Below are positions 1-5,296 of a stretch of DNA of 7,975 nucleotides, piece by piece; position 1 is the first letter of the stretch; each line of letters begins with the position of its first letter. The notes beneath the pieces are model-generated. The model worked only from the letters and a program-made list of their open reading frames with translations, made no database searches and was not told the origin of the DNA. The stretch comes from Rhodobacteraceae bacterium UBA2776 (GTDB lineage Bacteria; Pseudomonadota; Alphaproteobacteria; Rhodobacterales; Rhodobacteraceae). The stretch spans positions 1 to 7,975 of the forward strand of contig DEIK01000027.1 in the NCBI GenBank assembly GCA_002352425.1. The letters are read 5' to 3'. Made by a program: the position numbers and the translations under genes.

Positions 1-342
1 CAAGCGCGGCTGAAACGGTTGGAGGGTGAGCGTTACATCACGGGGTATCGTGCGTTGTTGGACCCGATCCGGTTGGGATTGAACCATGTGGCGTTCGTCG
101 AGGTGCGCCTGTCCGACACCCGCGAGAAATCTCTGTTGGCGTTCAATGCGGCGGTGCGCAAGGTGCCCGAGATTGAGGAATGCCACATGTTGGCGGCGAA
201 TTTCGACTATTTGTTGAAGGTGCGGGTCAAGGATATGACAGCCTATCGCGAGGTGTTGGGCGAGAAGATTTCCAGCCTGCCGTATGTGGCCAGCACATCA
301 ACCTATGTGGCAATGCAGGCGGTGAAAGAGGGCGCGCTTTAG
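1..342 (+). CDS. Lrp/AsnC family transcriptional regulator, C-terminal part (5' end outside window)
   Basis: The reading frame is open from the first base and ends in TAG at 340-342, giving 113 residues. It lacks the N-terminal helix-turn-helix expected in a roughly 150-residue Lrp/AsnC protein. What remains is the ligand-sensing, oligomerising RAM domain: an ITGYRALLDP segment, a beta strand with HVAFVEVRL, then an EECHMLAANFDYLLKVR segment, and a YREVLGEKISSLP helix leading to the terminal TSTYVAMQAVKE strand. These are family hallmarks. Such proteins are cytoplasmic DNA-binding octamers or dimers that sense amino acids and usually control a neighbouring metabolic gene, often divergent. That neighbour would lie upstream, outside the window. 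The C-terminal wording reminds me of PutR-type proline utilisation regulators, but this is recall only and no specific ligand is claimed. Confidence 0.9.
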   Translation, partial: QARLKRLEGERYITGYRALLDPIRLGLNHVAFVEVRLSDTREKSLLAFNAAVRKVPEIEECHMLAANFDYLLKVRVKDMTAYREVLGEKISSLPYVASTSTYVAMQAVKEGAL

Positions 343-361
343 GGCCTCTCGCGCGTGTGAT

Positions 362-391
362 TTGACAGATGCGGGGTGTTGCGGGTCAAAT
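362..391 (+). promoter_or_regulatory. possible sigma-70-type promoter for the TPR gene
   Basis: A perfect TTGACA (362-367) is followed after 18 bases by TCAAAT (386-391), which matches 4 of 6 bases of the -10 consensus. The expected transcription start falls around 397-399, on the ATG of the TPR gene, so a leaderless or nearly leaderless mRNA is possible. The call rests on pattern only; the weak -10 keeps confidence low. Confidence 0.35.
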
Positions 392-397
392 ACCGCC

Positions 398-937
398 ATG
401 CGCTGGATTGTTTTGACATTTTTGATGACAACATCTGCGGTGGCGGAGGAGTGTCCTGCCGCACCGGATCATGAGGCGGCTTTGGCGCGTTTGATCGCCA
501 AGGCGCAGGCCGCGCCTGATGCGCGCGCTGCACAGCGGTTGAACGGTGAAATGTGGGCCTTGTGGCGGGATGCGCCGGATGAGCACGCGCAGGCCTTATT
601 GGATCACGGGATTGCGCGGCGCGAGGCCTATGATTTTGAGGCCGCCTATCAGGCGCTTGATGAGTTGGTCACCTACTGTCCCGACTATGCCGAGGGGTAT
701 AACCAGCGCGCGTTCGTTCAGTTTTTGCGGGCCGATTACGTCAGCGCGTTGGAGGACCTGGAGCGCGCGCTGGATCTGACGCCGACACATATCGGGGCGC
801 TGTCCGGCAAGGCAATGACCTTGATGGGGTTGGGCAGGACGCGGGCGGCGCAGGCAACTTTGCGGGCGGCGCTGGCACTGAATCCGTGGCTGCCGGAACG
901 CTCGATGTTGATCGAGCCTGCGGGCCAAGACATCTGA
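398..937 (+). CDS. exported tetratricopeptide repeat (TPR) protein
   Basis: This encodes 179 residues from the ATG at 398. An upstream in-frame TTG at 362 would add 12 residues in front of what looks like a clean signal peptide, so 398 is preferred. Residues 1-16 (MRWIVLTFLMTTSAVA) form a short Sec-type signal with an A-V-A cleavage site before EECP, so the protein is probably periplasmic. The mature part is alpha-helical. Helices at about 65-96 precede two good TPR units at about 97-130 (YNQRAFVQFLRADY, ALEDLERALDLTP) and 131-163 (LSGKAMTLMGLGR, AQATLRAALALNP). TPRs bind partner proteins; nothing shows which partner. Two Cys (C19, C94) survive in the mature form and could pair. It stands alone between the regulator and the tRNA. 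No good Shine-Dalgarno precedes the ATG. Similar orphan TPR proteins are common in Rhodobacterales; the function is unknown. Confidence 0.85.
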   Translation: MRWIVLTFLMTTSAVAEECPAAPDHEAALARLIAKAQAAPDARAAQRLNGEMWALWRDAPDEHAQALLDHGIARREAYDFEAAYQALDELVTYCPDYAEGYNQRAFVQFLRADYVSALEDLERALDLTPTHIGALSGKAMTLMGLGRTRAAQATLRAALALNPWLPERSMLIEPAGQDI

Positions 938-995
938 TCCTAGCGCGCCAATTTGCGAAAAATCGGTGGATATCTGCGGCAGGCTGGAATGCCTC

Positions 996-1023
996 TTGCT
1001 CTTGTCAACTCAGCCGCTATTGT
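996..1023 (+). promoter_or_regulatory. candidate promoter for tRNA-Leu
   Basis: TTGCTC (996-1001) and TATTGT (1018-1023) are separated by 16 bases and match the -35 and -10 consensus at 3 and 4 positions. A start near 1030 would leave a leader of about 23 bases before the tRNA. The region 938-1052 holds nothing else I can identify. Weak pattern evidence. Confidence 0.25.
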
Positions 1024-1052
1024 CGCGCCTGCATTTCAGCCCGCCCAACAAT

Positions 1053-1138
1053 GCCCGCGTGGTGGAATGGTAGACACAAGAGACTTAAAATCTCTGGGCC
1101 GGAAGGCCGTGCCGGTTCGAGCCCGGCCGCGGGTACCA
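1053..1138 (+). tRNA. tRNA-Leu (anticodon UAA)
   Basis: A complete class II tRNA folds by hand. The acceptor stem is GCCCGCG (1053-1059) against CGCGGGT (1128-1134), with one G-U pair at the end, then discriminator A1135 and an encoded CCA (1136-1138). The D arm carries the leucine-type GTGGTGGAATGGTAGACAC. The anticodon stem AGAGA/TCTCT (1079-1083/1091-1095) closes the loop CTTAAAA with anticodon TAA at 1086-1088. The long variable arm (GGGCCGGAAGGCCGT) is typical of tRNA-Leu. The T arm is GCCGG-TTCGAGC-CCGGC (1111-1127). It reads UUA and probably UUG codons. It lies 62 bases upstream of aroA on the same strand, so read-through into aroA is possible. Confidence 0.97.
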
Positions 1139-1188
1139 TTTTGAATTTCGTCGCGGATGCGATGGGCGCGCGGGTTGCGGATTATAGG

Positions 1189-1194
1189 TAAGGA
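1189..1194 (+). promoter_or_regulatory. ribosome binding site deciding the aroA start
   Basis: TAAGGA at 1189-1194 touches an ATG at 1195 but sits 6 bases before a second in-frame ATG at 1201. Only the second spacing is usable, so translation is placed at 1201 and the protein begins MSGHGDP. Confidence 0.7.
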
Positions 1195-1200
1195 ATGAGC

Positions 1201-2550
1201 ATGTCTGGTCACGGTGATCCAACCCCGATGAAATCACGCAAATGCGGCCCCTTAAGCGGTGTGGCCGAGGTGCCGGGGGATAAATCCATATCCCACAGGG
1301 CGCTGATTTTGGGTGCGCTGGCGGTCGGCGAGACGCGGATCACCGGCCTGTTGGAGGGCGATGACGTGTTGGATACGGCGCGTGCGATGCGCAGTTTCGG
1401 GGCCGATGTGGTCGAGCATGGTGGTGGTGAATGGTCAGTACACGGCGTCGGGGTTGGCGGCTTTGCCGAGCCTGAGGCCGTGATTGATTGCGGAAATTCC
1501 GGCACCGGTGTGCGGTTGATTATGGGCGCGATGGCGACCTGCCCGATCGCGGCGACATTCACGGGGGATGCCAGCTTGCGGAGCCGTCCGATGGGTCGGA
1601 TCACGGGGCCGATTGGGTTGTTCGGGGCCAAGGCCTATGGGCGTTGTGGCGGCAAGTTACCGATGACGATTATGGGGGCGGCTGATGCCGTGGCCGTGCG
1701 CTACGAGATGGAAGTGCCCTCGGCCCAAGTGAAGTCGGCGGTGTTGCTGGCGGGTCTGAATGCGGACGGGCAAACCGTGGTGATCGAGCAAGAGGCGACC
1801 CGCGATCATACCGAGCGGATGTTGGCGGGATTTGGCGCGGACATAAGCGTTGAAGCGGTTGACGGTGGGCGGGTGATCACCTTGACGGGGCGCCCTGTGT
1901 TGACGGCGCAGGAGATTGTAGTGCCGCGCGATCCGTCGTCGGCGGCGTTTGCGGTTTGTGCGGCGTTGATTGTCGAGGGGTCGGACGTGTTGGTGCCTGG
2001 AATCGGGCTGAACCCGACGCGCAACGGGTTGTTCACCACGCTGCGCGAAATGGGTGCCGATTTGAGTTATGAAAACGAGCGTATCGAGGGCGGCGAGCCT
2101 GTGGCTGATCTGCGGGCGCGGTTCTCGCCTGATATGCAGGGGATCGAGGTTCCGGCAGATCGTGCGGCCAGTATGATTGACGAATATCCGATCCTGTCGG
2201 TGGTCGCGGCGAACGCGACGGGGCGCACGGTGATGCGCGGGGTCAAGGAATTGCGCGTTAAGGAATGTGACCGGATTGACGCGATGGCCCGCGGGCTTGA
2301 GGCCAATGGCGTTGCGATTGAAGAGGATCAGGACACGCTGATCGTGACGGGTTCGGGGGCTGGCACCGTGACTGGTGGCGGGATGTGCAAGACCCATCTG
2401 GATCACCGGATCGCCATGAGTTTCATGTGTTTGGGGATGAGCAGTCAGCAGCCCGTTTCGATTGACGATGGCGCACCTATCACCACAAGTTTCCCAATAT
2501 TTGAGCCGCTGATGGCTGCGCTTGGCGCACAGCTGGAACGGATCAATTAG
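1201..2550 (+). CDS. aroA: 3-phosphoshikimate 1-carboxyvinyltransferase (EPSP synthase), class II
   Basis: This cytoplasmic enzyme joins shikimate 3-phosphate and phosphoenolpyruvate to give EPSP, the sixth step of the shikimate route to chorismate. The 449 residues match the family's usual length. Visible motifs include PGDKSISHR (25-33), GNSGTG (98-103), [12 protein letters not shown] (122-133), SAQVK (174-178), RDHTE (201-205), NPTR (271-274), DEYPIL (327-332), LRVKECDR (351-358) and LDHRIAMS (400-407). The set DKS, SAQxK, RxHxE and NxTR is the signature of class II enzymes, of which Agrobacterium CP4 is the known example. Where CP4 has Ala100 (NAATG), this protein has Gly101 (NSGTG), the ordinary residue. 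The start at 1201 is chosen from ribosome-binding-site spacing. It leads a compact operon: the next gene's ribosome binding site overlaps the aroA stop codon. Confidence 0.97.
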   Translation: MSGHGDPTPMKSRKCGPLSGVAEVPGDKSISHRALILGALAVGETRITGLLEGDDVLDTARAMRSFGADVVEHGGGEWSVHGVGVGGFAEPEAVIDCGNSGTGVRLIMGAMATCPIAATFTGDASLRSRPMGRITGPIGLFGAKAYGRCGGKLPMTIMGAADAVAVRYEMEVPSAQVKSAVLLAGLNADGQTVVIEQEATRDHTERMLAGFGADISVEAVDGGRVITLTGRPVLTAQEIVVPRDPSSAAFAVCAALIVEGSDVLVPGIGLNPTRNGLFTTLREMGADLSYENERIEGGEPVADLRARFSPDMQGIEVPADRAASMIDEYPILSVVAANATGRTVMRGVKELRVKECDRIDAMARGLEANGVAIEEDQDTLIVTGSGAGTVTGGGMCKTHLDHRIAMSFMCLGMSSQQPVSIDDGAPITTSFPIFEPLMAALGAQLERIN

Positions 2551-2553
2551 GAG
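2549..2553 (+). promoter_or_regulatory. ribosome binding site overlapping the aroA stop codon
   Basis: AGGAG at 2549-2553 uses the last two bases of the aroA TAG and lies 6 bases before the ATG at 2560. This suggests that the small membrane protein is translated from the aroA message. Confidence 0.7.
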
Positions 2554-2559
2554 ATCGCT

Positions 2560-3066
2560 ATGCGATTGATATTCTGGTTAATGGGTGCAACGATGGCAGG
2601 GGTGTTCCTGACGATGTTGCTTTGGTCAGGCCCGTTGATCATGGCCGAGGCGGGTGGATTGCCCCTGTTTGATACACGCTTGAGTGGCTACAATGTTGAA
2701 GAGGCCAAGGCATTTTTGGCTGCGCTTTCCGACGTGGGTCGCGATTTTTATTTGAACGTACAGCACAAGTTGGACAGTGCCTTTCCGGCGCTGTTGGCGG
2801 TGGTGCTGGTGATGGCCTATACCCGAGTTTATCAAGGATGGGTAGGCTGGATCGCGAGCACGCTGCCGTTGGCGGCTGCCGGGTTTGATTACATGGAAAA
2901 CGCCGCTGTGGCCGTGATGTTGCGGGCGGGTGATGGGCTGAGTGACGCGATGGTTTTAAGCGCAAGCCAATGGACGGAACGTAAGTGGATCGCGCTAGGG
3001 CTGGCCGTTTTGGCGTTGTTTGAAGGGATGGTACGGGCCTGGCGGGCGAAGCGAAAGGCGATGTAA
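2560..3066 (+). CDS. small integral membrane protein of unknown function, four predicted helices
   Basis: This encodes 168 residues. Four hydrophobic stretches are visible: about 3-29, 73-91, 95-121 and 143-161, with a basic tail (RAWRAKRKAM) that suggests a cytoplasmic C-terminus. Between helices 1 and 2 is a soluble segment of about 45 residues (GGLPLFDTRLSGYN to FYLNVQHKLDSAFP). The third hydrophobic stretch holds acidic residues in the motif FDYMEN (109-114). I recall unnamed small membrane proteins with a comparable D-x-x-E-N signature after an LD-x-x-FP segment, but cannot name a Pfam family. There are no cofactor-binding Cys or His clusters. The gene starts 9 bases after aroA and its TAA overlaps the ATG of the next gene by one base (TAATG), so it is almost certainly co-transcribed and translationally coupled. 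The operon gives no functional clue beyond that. Confidence 0.88.
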   Translation: MRLIFWLMGATMAGVFLTMLLWSGPLIMAEAGGLPLFDTRLSGYNVEEAKAFLAALSDVGRDFYLNVQHKLDSAFPALLAVVLVMAYTRVYQGWVGWIASTLPLAAAGFDYMENAAVAVMLRAGDGLSDAMVLSASQWTERKWIALGLAVLALFEGMVRAWRAKRKAM

Positions 3067-3470
3067 TGGCGCATTCGGGAAGTTGCTTGTGCGGGGCAGT
3101 GAAATACCGTGTGACGGGGCCGCTGCGACCTGTGATTGCCTGTCATTGTACGCAGTGTCGCAAGGGGAGCGGGCACCATGTTGCGGCGACGTCCTGCGCG
3201 CGAGGGGGCATTGAAATCAGCGGCGAGGTGACGTGGTTTCAGTCGTCCGAGACGGCGCGGCGCGGGTTTTGTGGCACCTGTGGGTCGAACCTGTTTTGGG
3301 ACGGGGCCGGAGTGAACCTGTCGATCCATACGGGGACTTTGGACGGGGCCACGGGCCTGTCGCTGATCGGGCATATATTTTGCGCCGACAAGGGCGATTA
3401 TTATGAGCTGGCAGATGATTTGCCCAAGGCCGATGGGGAAGATGCTGCGTTGACCACGATGGCGGTGTGA
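3066..3470 (+). CDS. GFA / CENP-V domain zinc-binding protein
   Basis: These 134 residues cover a complete GFA (glutathione-dependent formaldehyde-activating enzyme-like) domain. The zinc ligands appear in family order: SCLCGAV (C7, C9), CHCTQCRK (C26, C28, C31) and FCGTCGSNLF (C69, C72). Founding members were proposed to speed the joining of glutathione to formaldehyde, but most relatives have no proven reaction, so 'GFA-family protein' is the safe name. No signal peptide is present; it is likely cytoplasmic. Its ATG shares one base with the TAA of the upstream membrane protein, which indicates translational coupling. It is the last gene of the aroA operon. C44 is extra to the zinc-binding set. 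Confidence 0.93.
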   Translation: MAHSGSCLCGAVKYRVTGPLRPVIACHCTQCRKGSGHHVAATSCARGGIEISGEVTWFQSSETARRGFCGTCGSNLFWDGAGVNLSIHTGTLDGATGLSLIGHIFCADKGDYYELADDLPKADGEDAALTTMAV

Positions 3471-3476
3471 TCCGCC
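3461..3476 (+). other. GC-rich hairpin spanning the stop codon of the GFA gene
   Basis: GGCGG (3461-3465) and CCGCC (3472-3476) pair around a 6-base loop that includes the TGA. No T-run follows, so it is not a standard intrinsic terminator. It could slow 3' exonucleases or act with Rho at the operon end. Confidence 0.3.
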
Positions 3477-3510
3477 GGTAGAAAAACATTGAAGCCAAGT
3501 GCACAGCCGC

Positions 3511-3539
3511 ATAACGTTGCGGTCTAGCCGAACAGTTAT
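3511..3539. repeat. imperfect inverted repeat (dyad) at the edge of the low-GC stretch
   Basis: The left arm ATAAC-GTT-G-CGG (3511-3522) and right arm CCG-AAC-A-GTTAT (3528-3539) pair over 11 positions around the loop TCTAG. One unpaired G (3519) and one unpaired A (3534) are bulged out. No T-run follows, so a terminator is unlikely. It could be an operator, an RNA hairpin or the remnant of a recombination site. It is the most structured part of the 168-base gap between the GFA and lipoprotein genes. Confidence 0.55.
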
Positions 3540-3625
3540 CGACTACGGAATGATCGAATTCTGGTTGCTCCGTTTGAAGCATTTTGAAATTATTTCCCTC
3601 GCACCTGTTGGGAGATTTTATTTTT

Positions 3626-3631
3626 GGAAGG
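3626..3631 (+). promoter_or_regulatory. ribosome binding site deciding the lipoprotein start
   Basis: GGAAGG (3626-3631) lies 7 bases before the ATG at 3639. A possible in-frame TTG at 3624 overlaps this site and is therefore unlikely to be the start. Confidence 0.7.
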
Positions 3632-3638
3632 TATTATT

Positions 3639-4025
3639 ATGTTTAAATTTTTCACCTTCCGCCTTTTGGCGGCATTTATCGTGAGTATTTTTCTGATTGG
3701 ATGTGAGTCCACGAGTGTCGGAGCCGTATCTATCAATGGCGCTCCGTCTAAAATTGAAATCAAAGAAAATTCGCCAGATGGCATGTTTGTTAAAGGGATG
3801 GACATAAGCATCAACTCTGAATTTGTCGGGATGGCTAAGAGGATTGGTTTGTCATCAAGGAGTGGTTTGGATTCAAAGATAGCATTTGAACCGGTTCAAT
3901 CGAAATATGGCGAGATTCGCATTGTTCAAAATGTCAGCAGTTCGCTCGCAGGTACAATTATCAATTTCGATGTCTATGTGGCGGGCTCTTATGCAGGGAA
4001 TGTCCAAATGGCACGGGCCATATAA
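3639..4025 (+). CDS. small lipoprotein of unknown function
   Basis: This encodes 128 residues from the ATG at 3639. The N-terminus is a textbook lipoprotein signal: FKF and a single Arg, a hydrophobic core, then the lipobox LIGC with the lipidated Cys at 22. Glu at the next position (not Asp) fits sorting to the outer membrane. The mature part of about 107 residues looks beta-rich. Two segments share a spacing pattern of alternating hydrophobic residues then a turn, DISINSEFVGMAK (55-67) and DVYVAGSYAGNVQMA (111-125), which vaguely recalls PEGA-type repeats; this is a weak impression. Base composition differs sharply from the neighbours: 25 of 60 G/C at 3721-3780 against 41 of 60 at 1561-1620 in aroA. 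It stands alone, forward, after the aroA operon and convergent with the ltrA-like gene. I do not recognise its family. Confidence 0.8.
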   Translation: MFKFFTFRLLAAFIVSIFLIGCESTSVGAVSINGAPSKIEIKENSPDGMFVKGMDISINSEFVGMAKRIGLSSRSGLDSKIAFEPVQSKYGEIRIVQNVSSSLAGTIINFDVYVAGSYAGNVQMARAI

Positions 4026-4032
4026 CGCTTGG

Positions 4033-4065
4033 AACCCTTTTTCGCGGCTTGTAAGCACCGGGGTT
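4033..4065. terminator. possible weak terminator between convergent genes
   Basis: In the 61-base gap between the convergent lipoprotein and ltrA-like genes, AACCC (4033-4037) can pair with GGGTT (4061-4065), and GCTT/AAGC (4047-4050/4053-4056) can stack inside. A short T-run (4064-4067) overlaps the 3' arm on the forward strand. The loop is long and the stem short, so the call is tentative. Confidence 0.25.
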
Positions 4066-4086
4066 TTGGTCAACGAAGATGTAAGC

Positions 4087-5232
4087 CTATTGGTGTGCGG
4101 TGCTATCGGGGCTGGATTTGGCGATGACTGTCAGGACCAGAACAAGTGCGATCAGGTAGATGCCGTAGGATGAAAACGGGGTCAGCAACAGCAAAACGGC
4201 AGCCAGTGGCAACACGAATTTTTGCAGGCCCTTGTGTTCAAACCGCCCGTGGATGAACCATAGTCCAAGCAGGTAGAGCGCGGCGGGAATGGCGACTGAT
4301 GCAATGCCGATCTGTAGTGAAATATGGGCTTTGTGTTCCAACACCTCGACCATAACCGCAAGGCCAGCGCCGATGGCGGCGCCTGAAGCAAACAAGATGA
4401 TATGGCCGTAGACCCATGTATATCCGCGGGTCTTTGTGGTCAGGGACAGGTGGTGGACTTCGTCGAAATAGAGCCACCAGATGGCGCAAACCGTGACCAT
4501 ACCCGCGGCCGCAAGTCCGGCGATGGACCAGTCCATATGGCCACCGTGATAGGCGGCTTGCAGGGCAAAGCTGACGGCCAGCAGGCTCTCGCCCAAGACG
4601 ATGATGTTCAGCAGGAAGTAACGCTCGACAATGTGGTGGCGGTGCCAAGGGGTTGCTTTGGCGGCTTCGGCGTATGTGGGCAGCAGGAACTCACACAGGA
4701 AAAGCAGGCTGAAAACGCCGTAAGCCACGGGCGCATCAAATGTCAAATAGGTCGCAACCCACAAGACTTGCAGCACAACGAGGCCAACGCCATAGCGGGT
4801 CGCGGTCGCGTGCCACTCGCGGTCGTTGGCGCTGGCGGCGCGCCAGAACAAGAATGCCAAGCCAAGCCGCATGACTACATAACCGGCCAGCGGCAGCAGC
4901 ATGCTTTCGTTTTCAAAGAACCCTGGCACGCCTGCGGCCATGATCAATGCACCAGCCATGATCACCATAGCGCCGATTTTATGGGCGGCATCATCTGCGT
5001 CAAAAGCCGAAGCATACCATGTGAAATTAACCCAGGCCCACCAGATGGCCGTAAAGGCAGGGATGAATTTCAACACTCCCTCAAGTACATGCCCATGTGC
5101 CAGCGTGTGATGCAGACCTGTGGCGGCGGCTGCGATGGCTACCACCGAGACGAGATCGAAAAACAGTTCAAGCATAGTGGCGGCGCGGTGTTCTTCGGCG
5201 GGATCACGTGCCTTTCGCATCCGGAGTGTCAT
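4087..5232 (-). CDS. low temperature requirement protein A (LtrA) family membrane protein
   Basis: These 381 residues match the usual LtrA length and consist of many hydrophobic helices across almost the whole protein. Family motifs appear in order: MLELFFDLVSVVAI (20-33), an aromatic stretch WVNFTWYASAFDADD (67-81) corresponding to the typical W-x-x-F-D-x-D-D, and HHIVERYFLLNIIVLGES (199-216). The family is named for a Listeria monocytogenes locus needed for growth in the cold; its biochemical activity is unknown, so no transport or enzymatic role is claimed. It acts in the inner membrane. The ATG at 5232 is preceded on the reverse strand by AAAGGAA (5241-5247) at 8 bases. It is the last gene of the reverse cluster, 64 bases after the radical SAM gene, with no clear terminator between them. 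Confidence 0.92.
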   Translation of the reverse strand: MTLRMRKARDPAEEHRAATMLELFFDLVSVVAIAAAATGLHHTLAHGHVLEGVLKFIPAFTAIWWAWVNFTWYASAFDADDAAHKIGAMVIMAGALIMAAGVPGFFENESMLLPLAGYVVMRLGLAFLFWRAASANDREWHATATRYGVGLVVLQVLWVATYLTFDAPVAYGVFSLLFLCEFLLPTYAEAAKATPWHRHHIVERYFLLNIIVLGESLLAVSFALQAAYHGGHMDWSIAGLAAAGMVTVCAIWWLYFDEVHHLSLTTKTRGYTWVYGHIILFASGAAIGAGLAVMVEVLEHKAHISLQIGIASVAIPAALYLLGLWFIHGRFEHKGLQKFVLPLAAVLLLLTPFSSYGIYLIALVLVLTVIAKSSPDSTAHQ

Positions 5233-5296
5233 TTAGGCGCTTCCTTTGGTCAATGTCGTTCGCAAGTCTATTGGATAGGTGGCAGGGGTGGAGCCG

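Noticed and set aside
1053..1138. Integration site (att) at the tRNA-Leu
   Set aside because: No integrase gene is nearby and I saw no direct copy of the tRNA 3' end elsewhere in the window.
1657..2406. Long open frame of 249 codons antisense to aroA
   Set aside because: It mirrors the aroA codon pattern in GC-rich DNA, is rich in Arg/His/Gln and has no recognisable domain.
2889..3512. Reverse open frame of 207 codons across the GFA and membrane protein genes
   Set aside because: It overlaps two well-supported forward genes and its product is Arg/Pro-rich without any motif.
3511..4032. Complete integron-type gene cassette around the lipoprotein gene
   Set aside because: The AAC/GTT dyad upstream and the ATAACG string at the stop are suggestive, but the upstream dyad is shorter than known attC sites. 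No GTT-ended partner site was found after 4032, and no integrase is in the window. Kept only as a possible remnant.
4033..4067. Strong bidirectional terminator between the convergent genes
   Set aside because: The stem is only 5 bp with a long loop, and a T-run exists on one strand only; listed as a weak candidate instead.
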